The notes beneath the pieces were generated by a model. The model was given only the letters and a program-made list of their open reading frames with translations. It had not been told where the DNA came from and did not search any database. From positions 101 to 64,100 of the forward strand of contig NC_003074.8 of NCBI RefSeq assembly GCF_000001735.4: DNA of 64,000 nucleotides, in the 5' to 3' direction. This DNA is from Arabidopsis thaliana. Taxonomy: Eukaryota > Streptophyta > Magnoliopsida > Brassicales > Brassicaceae. Of the stretch, positions 9,320-20,760 are shown piece by piece; the stretch's first letter is position 1, and each line of letters starts with the position of its first letter. Made by a program: the position numbers and the translations under genes.

Positions 9320-11879
9320 GAAGCATTACGATATCGAGCAGCAATGAGTTTATTGATTTGATGAAGATCAAAGTCGCAGCTCGTCACATCTCTTACCGAA
9401 CTCTCTTCCACACTATCTTAATCCTCGCTTTCTTGTTACCTTTTGTTTTCATCCTAACCGCTGTTGTTACCCTTGAAGGTGTCAACAAGTGCTCCTCTTT
9501 TGGTAACCCCTCTTTTCTTCTCCTTCAATCATTCTAGTTTCATTCTAGTTTTGTTGATGTGCACTTGTTTCCGTCGGATCTACCACCTAAATGTTGTTTG
9601 CTCAGCTACGTATTTTGCATCTTGTTAAGTTGTTTGGATCCAATGTTGAAGTCAACAAAGTTTCGGCATTTGAATTTTTCTTATTTGGTATCCATGAATA
9701 TGTATCAGTTGAGTTACAATTGTATCATAGTATGAAGCTTCGAGCTCAGATTTCATGGCAAAATGGCATTTTGTTCAACTATCAAGTTAAGGTTTTGAGA
9801 ATTCCATTGTTGTGTTTGTGTGAACTAAAAATTACAGATTTGTATCAGTATTACTAGATCAGAACCAAATACTGATGAGATGAATCTTAGAGTTGTTCCT
9901 TTTTCACTTTTATAGTTCGTATGCTTAGCTTTGCAACCCAAATCCCTTGTTATACTCATGTGATGATGAGCTGAAACTTTCTTGCCTTTTTTCCTGTTTG
10001 CTCAGATTGTTTCGGGAGGCGGCTAGGACCACGTCTTCTTGGTAGGATAGATGATTCAGAGGTGAGTGATTGCTTCTTTTCAGGTGTTTGAATTATGATC
10101 TAAAACTCTCTGTATCAGTATGTTTAAGTCCGGATTTCTTTTCTTTTCACACGTTCTGTTGCAGCAGAGACTAGTTAGAGATTTTTACAAAATTCTAAAT
10201 GAAGTAAGCACTCAAGAAATTCCAGATGGTTTAAAGCTTCCAGAGTCTTTTAGTCAACTGGTTTCGGATATGAAGAACAACCACTATGATGCTAAAACAT
10301 TTGCCCTCGTATTTCGAGCTATGGTACATTCTCTAATCTTCAATAAAAGCTTAAATTGTAGATTGATCCGAAACTTATATTTGATTTGATTACTCTTTTT
10401 GAACAGGTAGAGAAGTTTGAAAGGGATTTAAGGGAATCCAAATTTGCAGAACTCATGAACAAGCACTTTGCTGCAAGTTCAATTCCAAAAGGAATTCACT
10501 GTCTCTCTTTAAGACTAACCGATGAATATTCCTCCAATGCTCATGCCCGGAGACAGCTTCCTTCCCCGGAGCTTCTCCCTGTTCTCTCAGACAATGCTTA
10601 CCACCATTTTGTTCTAGCTACAGATAATATCTTAGCTGCATCGGTTGTGGTCTCATCTGCTGTTCAATCATCTTCAAAACCCGAGAAAATTGTCTTCCAT
10701 GTTATCACAGACAAGAAAACCTATGCGGGTATGCATTCTTGGTTTGCACTCAATTCTGTTGCTCCTGCGATTGTTGAAGTGAAAAGCGTTCATCAGTTTG
10801 ATTGGTTAACAAGAGAGAATGTTCCAGTTCTTGAAGCTGTGGAAAGCCATAACAGTATCAGAAATTATTACCATGGGAATCATATTGCTGGTGCAAACCT
10901 CAGCGAAACAACCCCTCGAACATTTGCTTCGAAACTGCAGTCAAGAAGTCCCAAATACATATCTTTGCTCAACCATCTTAGAATATATCTACCAGAGGTA
11001 AAAGAAAATATGTCCTTTTACTTTCAAAAAGTTCGCCTTTCTCGTCTAAATGAACTATATGGCTCTTAATGTATAGGTTTCAAAATTTTGCCATTTCGTA
11101 AAAATGAAGTAGGTCTAGGATGAAAATTTCTGTCCTTTTATTTTAAATGTTCGGATTGAGGATATGAATGTAATGCTTGCTTTTTTTGCCTATTTGGACA
11201 GCTTTTTCCGAACTTAGACAAGGTAGTGTTCTTAGATGATGATATAGTGATACAGAAAGATTTATCTCCGCTTTGGGATATTGACCTTAACGGGAAGGTT
11301 AATGGAGCTGTGGAGACTTGTCGAGGAGAAGACGTATGGGTTATGTCAAAGCGTCTTAGGAACTACTTCAATTTTTCTCACCCGCTCATCGCAAAGCATT
11401 TAGATCCCGAAGAATGTGCTTGGGCTTATGGAATGAATATCTTTGATCTACGGACTTGGAGGAAGACAAATATCAGAGAAACGTATCATTCTTGGCTTAA
11501 AGAGGTAAAGTATCAGAGAAGCCTGTAATGTTTTGAGTTTTAGATTCGAAATTGGCAAATTATTGATCATGCTTACTGGTTTTGCTTTGATGTGCAGAAT
11601 CTGAAGTCGAATCTAACAATGTGGAAACTTGGAACATTGCCTCCTGCTCTAATAGCATTTAAAGGTCATGTTCAGCCAATAGATTCCTCTTGGCATATGC
11701 TTGGATTAGGTTATCAGAGCAAGACCAACTTAGAAAATGCGAAGAAAGCTGCAGTGATTCATTACAATGGCCAATCAAAGCCGTGGCTTGAGATAGGTTT
11801 CGAGCATCTCAGACCATTCTGGACAAAATATGTTAACTACTCCAATGATTTCATTAAGAATTGTCATATCTTGGAATAG
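9292..11879 (+). CDS. GAUT13: Galacturonosyltransferase 13 (GT8 family)
   Basis: Six exons, 9292-9502, 10006-10061, 10165-10323, 10407-10997, 11202-11504 and 11598-11879, give 533 residues. The protein is a Golgi type II membrane enzyme with one signal-anchor segment (~39-61, TILILAFLLPFVFILTAVVT) after a basic N-terminus. The GT8 catalytic region shows the metal-binding acidic triad FLDDDIVIQ (D351-D353) and the nucleotide-sugar motif HYNGQSKPW (495-503). GAUT12/13/14 act in cell-wall polysaccharide synthesis. GAUT13 and GAUT14 are linked to pectin in pollen tubes; this is family knowledge and not visible here. Exon 3 starts at a tandem CAGCAG acceptor, and the upstream choice adds the Gln that gives the expected length. 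The leader contains uORFs. Confidence 0.95.
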
Positions 11880-13225
11880 CAAACAGAAAGCTTGCATATA
11901 ATCTCGAAGCAGACTGGGGATTTTGCGGGTTCTGCAGATTTACTCGGAATTTAGCTGGACCATGAAAGACCAGTTGCAGAGCAGCAGAGAAAGAGAAAGA
12001 TAGAAATAAAGATTCATTCTTCTGTAAAAATAGAAGGTACCCTTTTTGAGATTCTTTTTGGTTTTGAAGTAAAGATTCCAATTTTGGATCTGTTATAAGA
12101 ACAAGGAAGGTTTAAGGACATCACCAGAAGAAATTGGATTTTGGTCATGATCACAACAGTCCAAGGACCAACAACACACTGTTGCATTTGCTCCACTTGT
12201 ACTCTTTTTATTTTTTTGGTTCGATTTTTGACAGTTAAAATTCCACATATTTTTTACTAAATGATTTAGTTTTAGGGATTTTATATGGACATTATTGTTT
12301 TGTTAAGGTCTCTAATTGATCAATCATAAGACTTTTCTTGGTGCAGAAGATTTTTGGTCAGATGCAATGTGCTTATCTCCTCCTCTGTCCTCTCCTATCT
12401 CTCTCCGTTTGATGTTATTTTAGATAAGATATCTAACGAAAATATGTGTTTATGACAATATTCACTATTTAGTACTGTAAATACCACACTTTTTAATATT
12501 AATTTAATGTCTTTTGTAAGAATCTTACCATTTGACCCCAAAAAATACTTGCCAATTATTTGTAAACTTGGTGGGGATAAATTAATTAATGATTGCTGAT
12601 ATGTCATGAAAAAAGTAATCTTTTTAGTTTAATTGCAGTGATTTGTCCCACAAAAGCAAAAGCTTTTTACATGCAAGTAAATAACTAATTAAAATAAAAA
12701 GTGTTTCAAGAATTATTTGGAACCAAAAATAGATAATAATGATTGTTGATGGATAAATTAAAAGTTATTGTATTCTTTATGTGAATGACAGATATTACAA
12801 AATAAAGTTAAAATGATATATATGTCATGCAAAAGGTAATCTTTTTAGTTTAATTTTGCTGTGATTTGTCCCACAAAGAAGCAAAAGCTTTTTACATGCA
12901 AGTAACTAACTAACTATTATTACTTGCATAAAGAATTTCTGGGAACAGAAATAAAATAAAAAATTAAAATTTGTTTCTGGATTAAGTAAGTAGTGCGTTG
13001 TTTCCAAGTAGTGATATCAATATCAAATTGTCGAATTTACACGAAGAACAAAAATAAGGAATCGAGAGAGAGAGAGAGATAGGCGCATATATGGGAAGAA
13101 AATGAGAGAAAAATGGAAACTTTGACCGCCATTGAACACTCACGAGATCTCTTCTTCTTGTATTTCTTCTCTCTCCTCTCTGTCTGATGCGTGTTCTTGA
13201 TTCATCGGCTCAGATCAGTCACCAA
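11880..13225. other. GAUT13 3' flank and MUB1 promoter/leader
   Basis: No gene is seen. AT-rich DNA holds a diverged direct repeat (12599-12912), a GA microsatellite near 13066-13079 and a CT-rich leader from about 13140 that probably starts the MUB1 transcript. Confidence 0.5.
12599..12912. repeat. Pair of ~90-bp direct repeats upstream of MUB1
   Basis: Copy 1 (about 12599-12686) and copy 2 (about 12820-12912) share ATATGTCATG, TAATCTTTTTAGTTTAATT, GTGATTTGTCCCACAAA and GCAAAAGCTTTTTACATGCA in the same order, separated by about 130 bp. They lie ~850-1150 bp before the MUB1 start codon. The high identity suggests a recent local duplication. Possible shared promoter sites are inference. Confidence 0.85.
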
Positions 13226-13624
13226 GTAAGATTTTGATTACACCTGCGAGAGAGAGACCTAATTAGGGCTTTTCTTTTTCCGGCTTCCTTTCAAATCTGG
13301 CTGGAGATTCCTCGTTTTAAAGTTTCCTCCTTTTTTTGGATATTCCCCTGTTTAATTGTGCATTCATGTTTAGATCTCTTTTCTTCTTCTTTAATTTCTC
13401 TCATCTTTTAACATTTATATGCAATCTATCTATCTTTTACATGTGTATCTCTTTTCAGAATCCTCTGTTTATTGCTGTTTTGCATGCCGATTCATTTATT
13501 CTCTGATTACAAGATCATCATCATTGCTTTAAACCATTATATATATAGATTCTCAGGTTTCTTGTTCATCTTCACAATCACACTTATTGAAGAAAAAAAT
13601 TGTTCCTTTTTTGGCTCTTTGCAG
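13226..13624 (+). other. Predicted 5'-UTR intron of MUB1
   Basis: A good donor (CCAAG|GTAAG-like at 13226) and an acceptor after a T-rich tract (TTTGCAG ending 13624) bracket 399 bp of T-rich sequence directly before the MUB1 start. Leader introns of this type are common in Arabidopsis housekeeping genes. No transcript was available to confirm it. Confidence 0.6.
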
Positions 13625-13753
13625 ATAGAATAAATAGCAAACAAGATCCTCTGTGGAATTTGATACATAGAGAAACTGTCTAGTGCTGTGGTGTCTTTTG
13701 AGATTTTCTTGTGGTTCTGTGGATTGTTTGTTGGTTGGTTGCTTCTTGGATAA

Positions 13754-14575
13754 ATGGCAGAAGTCCATAATCAACTAGAGATCAAGTTTCGGTTAACCGA
13801 TGGTTCGGATATCGGTCCTAAAGCATTCCCTGATGCTACAACTGTTTCGGCTTTGAAGGAAACTGTTATTTCTGAATGGCCAAGAGGTCAGTTTTTTTTT
13901 ATGCTTATTTACTCTTATGGCTAATAAATTGTAATATCCTTAGGCACTGTGTTTTGAGATTGTAAAGGCTTGAATCTTCTTGGAACAATGGTTTTGCTAG
14001 TTATGAAAATCATGTCCCAATACTATATCTTATGCAAAAGAAACTTCACAAATTTTTTGAGTAGATCAATTCGCACAATGTTACTCACCATCCGTAGAGT
14101 TGTACCTGTTCCTGTGATTGCTTACTTGTTCTGTTATCGGTGAGCCTAACATGAACCTGTGTTCAACTCTTTGTACTGATCATACTACTTGTCATTTTGT
14201 TCTCTTGTGTTTGACTAATGATAGAGAAGGAGAATGGGCCGAAAACAGTGAAAGAGGTGAAGTTGATAAGCGCAGGGAAGGTATTGGAGAACAGCAAGAC
14301 GGTTAAAGACTACCGAAGTCCTGTCTCTAATCTCGCAGGCGCTGTCACCACAATGCACGTTATCATCCAAGCTCCGGTTACGGAAAAAGGTAAAACATTC
14401 TTTAGATTATTCTCTTGTTTTCTTAGCTCCTTCATATTCAAAGAGACAGCAGCCTCTAGTGTAGGATCAAAATCTGTTGTGGACCTCCTGACAGAGAGAT
14501 GGTGTTGTGTTTGAAACAGAAAAGAAGCCTAAAGGTGACCCGAAGATGAACAAATGCGTCTGTTCAGTCATGTAA
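13754..14575 (+). CDS. MUB1: Membrane-anchored ubiquitin-fold protein 1
   Basis: Three exons, 13754-13886, 14225-14389 and 14520-14575, encode 117 residues. The body is a ubiquitin-like beta-grasp fold (LEIKFRLTDGSDIGPKAF at the start, KTVKEVKLISAGKVLENSKT in the centre). It lacks the C-terminal diglycine used for conjugation. Instead it ends KCVCSVM: the CSVM box is a prenylation signal, and the second Cys just upstream can be S-acylated. MUBs sit at the plasma membrane and recruit specific E2 ubiquitin-conjugating enzymes; this is family knowledge. The first ATG after the predicted leader intron is the start. Confidence 0.95.
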
Positions 14576-15099
14576 GAGAGTAGCAAAATCTCAAGAGAGA
14601 CTCATCAGATTTCTGGTCCTTAAGTTTGGTCTTTCTTGTGGTTAGTATAGATTGTTTACTAATACAGATACAGAATTAAAGAGTATTGAACCATTTTTTT
14701 TTATAATAAAAAAAAATAGTATAAATCAAAGCTCTACTCTAGCTTGTTGCAAGATTGAAAGAGATCATCAATAAATCAAGGTACTGGTGATTCAGTTCCT
14801 CTTAATGGAGTCTCTGTTTTAGCTCTATTTCTCAGTTCCTCTGCATTGGGAACAAAATGGACCTGAAACCCTCTTTATCATAGAAGAGTTCCAGAATATT
14901 AGTATTGTGAGACTAAAACTAGAAATATCTCCAAATCATCGGTAGAGATGAATTAAGTAGACTGTTGTTCTCTGTTGGCAGAGAATTGTGAGACTGAACT
15001 CTCAACAACAGATGAAGAAATAATAATGTATCATCAAAGATTTAGAATTGAAAGCAAAAAGAGACAAATAAAACAAGTTTAAAGCACATATAAAGCTTA
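14576..15099. other. MUB1 3' flank, no further gene
   Basis: A/T-rich sequence with a short poly(A) run near 14708. It probably contains the MUB1 3' UTR and polyadenylation site and the decayed 3' flank of the F-box pseudogene. I see no coding signal. Confidence 0.4.
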
Positions 15100-16230
15100 A
15101 AACATTAAAAGTAACAGAGGCGATCTGTCCTGCTGTTGCGCAGGTAGACGACTAGCAGGGGAAGAATCAACGAGCATCAGAGAATGGTATGGAGGAGAAA
15201 ACACATTGAGGCATAGGTTCCATCTTTTGGGTGGTGAGATCATACACAAATATTTGGACGCCACTGAAGTAGATAGAGTTCCTTTTGATCCCTGGGACGC
15301 CACTGGGGACAACAGTGATACCCATGTCATAGATCAATGCTTCATCGCCCAAAGAATCGACTTTCACCAATTTGCCACCCACTTGGTTTTTCTTCTAGAT
15401 GTGAAAATATAATGTTTTGCTGTCTTGTACTATACTTGATACCACCAAAAACTCTCCGGATACTGTGACTGCAATGCGTGTCCTGGAGCGGCGTATCAAT
15501 TTCCAATAGAGTTTTTGATCTTTTTGCTGAAGAAAAGGGTCAAAATCGTGATGATTGAACGAATACCAATCAAGAGACAGAATACCAATCAAGGGTCCAA
15601 ATAGTGACAAGAGAATGGGCATAACGAAGGTAGAGCTTTTGATGAGTGTAGACAAAGTCTTCAAAACACTCCAAGGGAAAGTCGTGCCACTTGTTATCTC
15701 CTTTCTTGGTAAACACACGAAAGTCGTACTCCAACATTACAACTAGGTAATCTTTGGTTTTATTGTCCATCCGAAAACAAGCTCGGTCGTATCTTAAGTA
15801 ACTCCTTAAATATGGCTTATTGCTATCGGGTAGATCAATCCTCTCACCAGCTAAAGGAGATCCATACTAAGAGGTTTCAACAACAAGAGCCAGCTACCAC
15901 AAGTCGTCAGACAACGACTCTGGTCTCTGGGGAAAGTCAACACCAAGTTCTCTACTTCTGTAAACGTTGTCTTGATCCTCCGGAACGTACAACACACAAC
16001 TACTACTGTGTTTGTTGGATTCCTCCTTGGGAGAGAAGAGAATCAGCCATGGAATCTGATTTTGGTCAGGGCCGCAGCCTCTCGAAGCAGAGTGCCACTA
16101 CCGATTTAGCTCGATTAAGAGATATCAAACTCAATCGTTTGAAAACACATCGCAGCAAGTCCGGACATAGCTCCGACCCGTTTGCTTCTTTTTCTTCTTG
16201 TCTCCCACGATTTGCTTTTTTTTTTTGCTC
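15100..16230 (-). pseudogene. F-box / DUF295-type protein pseudogene
   Basis: Read on the minus strand, fragments of one F-box/DUF295 protein appear in order but in different frames. They are an F-box ELCPDLLRCVFKRLSLISLN (about 16180 down to 16120), a PWLILF block, LAGERIDLP, then NKTKDYLVVMLEYDF with FTKKGDNKWHDFP, TRIAVTVSGEFLVV, and VDSLGDEAL with KRNSIYFSG. Between them lie in-frame stops (for example after the LRP of the F-box segment and after the PESLSDDLW segment) and several frameshifts, so no full protein can be made. Intact relatives are substrate receptors of SCF ubiquitin ligases. DUF295 genes are numerous and fast-evolving in Arabidopsis, and dead copies are common. The ends are approximate. 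Confidence 0.8.
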
Positions 16231-16730
16231 AAACAAACATCTATTTCGATAGTGAAACCCTAAGCGCTATATAAATTTGTTGTAATTATCAAAAATGAAG
16301 ACGTCAAATATAAAACTCTTGATGAAATTGGTTCTGATATCCTCTACCTGGTTATCACACTTGGTTTAAGAGCTAATAACTAAACCGGTTATCAGCTGGT
16401 TATGGAAAATTCGAGGTCGTTTTGAGCTAAGGAGCAAGAAGAAATTGTTGGATTCAGCTGCACGTTATTTGTTTGGCGTAGAGTGATTCAGCTCAATTCT
16501 TATATACCGGTTAATGAACGATGGTTAGTTGTAGTTTGATTAGACTTGGTTTGATCATCAATGCGATCGCCTCTGGTTGGAGGCAATGTCTGCAAAACTT
16601 TAGTAAATACAATGCTTTATCCAACATGGAAGCTTTTACTTGTTTCTGGCTATATATATCCTTCATTACAAGGCCTTTCGATATTCTTTAAGACTATTAA
16701 AGCTGTATCTTCCATTTTTCTGTTTTGCCA

Positions 16731-18682
16731 TCATCTTCGTTTTCTACCGGATACTGTCTTTTTCACAGCCCCAACAGAGACTAAGAACTGATCAAGTGAA
16801 GAGAGAGTTCTCATATCGTCTGGAGGAAAATAGCTCGCAGCTTTTCCCATTAGTGAAGTGAAGAGAAGAGAGAGCGAAGGACGAGTTACATATCTTTCCC
16901 CTAGAAGATCCTCTAGGAACCCAAACGCAGCTAGAAAATCTGATCTTCCTGCGTTTATTGGAGCTTCGAAATGAGCTGGGATAATCCTTTTAAATCTCCA
17001 GTCACGGGCTATCTCATCGATCCAATCCCTCACCTGAATCATCAGTGATGATCAAATCAAAACAAACATTTTGGAACCAAAACAAAGATTTAAACAGAGA
17101 TAAGGAACCTTCTCAGGGACTTTGCTAAAGACCAAAGTCTTTACAATGGGAGAAACGATCAGCTTCTGTGACATTCGTGCGAAGCTTGCGTTTGGTTCCA
17201 AGAGATTCGAGGGACCAAGAAATAGGATTTGCAGAACCATTCTTTCCCATCCTGCAAGTGGTAAAACAAACAGAGGCCACTGAGATCTAAGATCAAGAAA
17301 TAGGAAATTGACTTTTAAGAACTGCTAACCTTTTTGGCGGGTGTTAGGATTATCAACCACAGGATCATTAGGAATGTCTTTTCCTTTGCTAAGTATCTTC
17401 ACAGCTAGTCCATTCTTAGCCGAGGCCAACAAGGATTCGTTGCTGATACTCGAGGGAGGTTTCCGCGGGACGAAGATCACAGCATCAGTGACTAAAAGGG
17501 TTCTTGACCGCTTATGGTAGAACGCTACTTCGACATATGGTCCAATTCCTGGATACACAATGAGAAAGTATGATTTCTAAATCTTCCAACCAAACCAGAT
17601 TGAAATACTGAAAGGAACATACCAACTTCTGGGGAGCTTAGGACTTTCTGTTCGATCTCCTCAGCCCATGGCGTAGATAAGTCCCTGTCTTTGATGATTT
17701 TAGCACGAAAGATACCGAAAAACTCAAGTGGTAAGTTCAATGGCCAGCTCCATTGTCTTGGTGCAACCCATACTTGAGCCTTGGGGAACTTTCTAGAAAA
17801 AGGACCGACAAAAATCTTGTGCTCATAAGCAAACGTTGGCAGGACAATGTACTCAACCGGAGCTCCCAACTCCTTAATAAGCTGCCACACAAAAAAGAGA
17901 AGCGAAACAACCAATAGAGTTCAATCATTCTCTATTTATCAACCACTAAGTGTTACATGTCAATGTAAGTAGAGAAATGACAACAAAAAGTATGATACTT
18001 TGTCATTCAACAATTCTTTGGAGCTACTATATTAGTAAACACAAAGAACAAAATAGAACTTATGTTTTGACTGTCAAAAAAAAAAAAAAAAGAGAACAAA
18101 ATAGAACCTGGACACACTCTTTGGTGGGAGCAATAGGAGCATGAACCCATAAACCTCCAGATTTTAGTTTGATGACAGTCATTCGTATATTAGTGGACAC
18201 GCTGCTAAACCCTAAAGCTTGTTCTTGTTCAAACATCCATATGCAACCTTTAACCGCCTGCAAACAAACAAGGTTCAAAATTTTGTAAAAATTAAGAGGG
18301 ATTCGGGCATAATTGACTTGTGATTCTGAAATTGGAGATGACTGATTAAAGAACCCTAACGGAATTGAGAGATGGAGCAAAAGCTAACCTCGGTTCTGAT
18401 GGTGCGCCGGTTAAGGAAAGGACCAAGAGGAAAAGGAAAGCCAGTGAAGTTAATATAAAAGCGTTTACTTTGATCGCCGTCTACGTCATCGGTAAGGACG
18501 GTCTTGCTCGTCGAAGAAGCGGAGACCATCACCGGACTGTTAAATTCCCGGTTTACGGACATGGGTCGACCTAAATTAAATGACCCACCGAGAAAGTTGG
18601 TTTTTTTATCCAATGGAAGTTTGGGTTTCGGAAGAAACGAAGAATGTTTCGGGAGATGAACGGCCATGGCCGCTGCCGCCAT
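16731..18682 (-). CDS. Plastid-targeted DUF4336 protein
   Basis: Six exons on the minus strand, 18682-18389, 18257-18108, 17881-17623, 17548-17330, 17251-17109 and 17033-16731, encode 455 residues. The N-terminus (MAAAAMAVHLPKHSSFLPKP, then many Ser/Lys/Pro and few acidic residues to about 50) looks like a chloroplast transit peptide. The core GLWVHAPIAPTKECVQLIKE, VEYIVLPTFAYEHKIFVGPF and KAQVWVAPRQWSWP is typical of DUF4336, a family related to the metallo-beta-lactamase fold; a later block IIPAHFEAP resembles the closing strand. The classic HxHxDH motif is not obvious, so hydrolase activity is uncertain. A homologous domain occurs in cyanobacteria, which would suit a plastid origin. I recall At3g01060, biochemical function unknown. 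The first of two nearby in-frame ATGs is used. Confidence 0.88.
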
Positions 18683-19558
18683 TTTCTTCTTCGCTTCTCA
18701 GTTCGTTTTTTTTTTTTTTTTTAGTTCAGGTAAGGTTTTTTTATTATTATTGTACAATGGAACTAGAAGCTGATGTCTGGACACGTGGACCGGTTTAAAT
18801 GGATATTTCATCCTACGTGGATATTACAAGAAATATTGTGTGGACATAAAATGTTACTCCGTTTATATCATTTTGAAACGTCAAAAGAAAGGAAACAAAT
18901 TAAGAATATATTCTTGGTCAAACTGAAAGGAACATTAGAGAACTTTCTCAATTTCTTTTTTTTAATTTACACATTTTAACAAAATTACTAATTCATTCAT
19001 GTGAATTATACTAAATTACCAAGTTTAATGGCGGTGGTCAAGCTTGCGCGTGGAAGCTATGATGGAAAATAATAGAACACGAAAAGCTACTTGTCATATG
19101 TGACATGGCATTCAAAATGTGAAATTCCCCAACGGCTATCAACAGTATACTGTATATAGTTACAACTTTTAAAAGTATCATCGATTAAACACATTTTTAT
19201 AAGATTCGTTTTATTTCAATACTATGTTATTTAAGTAAATAAATCCTGACTTTATGATTAAGCAATTGAGACCAACTGGATGACTAAAAAAAGGAAATTA
19301 ATATCCGGAAAAAAGGTAAGAAATATGACCAAAATGAAAAGGAAAATATTACTTTTGGTTAATTACATAACGCTTATCTTGTACTTTTCGTCAACCTCGA
19401 GGTTTAATTAAAATTTCGAAGGTTAGTCGAAGGAATTACGGATCTAGAGAGATCTTTTCCCTGAAAAAGAGACATATTTATCTCTCAGATTGAACTTCGA
19501 TAAACCCATCCCCCCCCACAAACGACGACTCATCCTTTTTTTTTTAGAGTACTGATCG
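18683..19558. other. Divergent intergenic region between the DUF4336 gene and ENODL16
   Basis: About 0.9 kb shared by two divergently transcribed genes. It contains a poly(T) run near 18705-18722 and AT-rich DNA, with a C-run (about 19508-19517) in the ENODL16 leader. No further gene is supported. Confidence 0.45.
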
Positions 19559-20344
19559 ATGGCGAGAGTTGCGGTTTTGGTTGCAGGGGCGGTGCTGGCT
19601 TTTCTGCTGGCGGCGACGAATGTGACGGCGAAGAGGTGGACGGTGGGTGATAACAAGTTCTGGAATCCTAATATCAACTATACCATTTGGGCTCAGGACA
19701 AACATTTCTACCTCGACGATTGGCTCTGTACGCTCTCTAACTCTTATTGATACTTGTTATCACAGGCTTTCGGACTTAATATACGTTTTACATCAGTTGG
19801 CAAATGAATGGTTTCAAATTTTACAACTTTGAAAAAGGACCACTAGTTTCTTCACTAGCTCTGTTTTCTTATTAAAAAAAAGGATGCTTCTTTCACAGCA
19901 TCCTTTGTAATTGGAAATAGATTAGGTTCTGGTTCTGTACTTCAGTAAGATCTCAAATCATGAATCTTGTTGACTTATATAGTGTTTCATTCTCATTGTG
20001 TCTGGTCAGATTTTGTATATGAGAGAAACCAATACAACGTTATAGAAGTGAACGAGACGAACTACATAAGCTGCAATCCCAATAACCCGATCGCAAATTG
20101 GAGTCGTGGAGCTGGAAGGGACTTGGTTCATCTCAATGTGACAAGGCATTACTATCTGATTAGTGGTAATGGTGGTGGATGTTACGGAGGTATGAAGCTC
20201 GCTGTTTTAGTTGAGAAACCGCCTCCTCCACCAGCTGCAGCACCTAACAAGAACAGTGCAAGAAGAACCTTCTCGGTCTCCGGTTTTGCCTATCAGTTTC
20301 TTATTCCAGTAGCTGTTTTCGCAGCAGTTGGGACACGGTACTGA
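19559..20344 (+). CDS. ENODL16: Early nodulin-like protein 16 (phytocyanin-like)
   Basis: Two exons, 19559-19727 and 20010-20344, encode 167 residues. An N-terminal signal peptide (VAVLVAGAVLAFLLAATNVTA, about 1-24) precedes a plastocyanin-like domain starting RWTVGDNKFWNPN and ending GGGCYGGMKLAVLV. The two disulfide cysteines (ISCNP and GGCYG) are kept, but the copper ligands of true phytocyanins are not: the usual HC of the final loop is GC here. It should therefore not bind type 1 copper, as in other ENODLs. A Pro-rich stretch (PPPPPAAAP) and a hydrophobic C-terminus (QFLIPVAVFAAVG) suggest arabinogalactan decoration and a possible GPI anchor. The intron position in the domain is typical of phytocyanin genes. 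Confidence 0.93.
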
Positions 20345-20520
20345 GGTTGTGGTAACAATCTTTAAAGAGAAAACGATTGTTATCGGTGAAATCCGATTCG
20401 ATTGATATCTTCGCAAAGTGAAGCTCTTTTGTAGTTTTAGTGTTACTCTTTTATTATGTTGGGTTCTTGGATCTTTCTCTAGTCATTCTACACTCGGGTG
20501 TGTGTGTGTGTCTTTGGAGA

Positions 20521-20760
20521 TTGTTCATGCTTTTGCTTTTGTTCAGGGGGGGAATCATTTGTCGAAATAAACAATTGTAATATAATTTGTTTGAACAATC
20601 TTTAAAAACTTTTTTGGGCCTATGTATTGGGCTTCGATTTTTTTTGTAGTTGTAATTTGTTTGTTCATGCTTTTGCTTTTGTTAGGGGGAAAAATCATGT
20701 GTTGAAAAAACAACTGAACAATCTTGTAAAACTTTATTAGGCCTATGTATTGGGCTTCGA
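20521..20760. repeat. Two-copy tandem duplication after ENODL16
   Basis: Unit 1 (20521-20637) and unit 2 (20661-20760) both start TTGTTCATGCTTTTGCTTTT and both end with the identical 21-bp block at 20617-20637 and 20740-20760, which contains GGGCTTCGA. The middle is diverged, with small indels. A trailing CTTGGGCTTCGATTTG near 20783 looks like the start of a third end. They lie in or just after the ENODL16 3' UTR. Confidence 0.85.

Noticed and set aside
10120-10389. Independent genes in short frames around the GAUT13 and HYP1 exons
   Set aside because: These frames are exons plus read-through into introns; domain continuity and splice sites join them into single genes.
15812-16252. 146-codon plus-strand frame
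   Set aside because: It is antisense to the F-box segment of the minus-strand pseudogene and has no recognisable domain.
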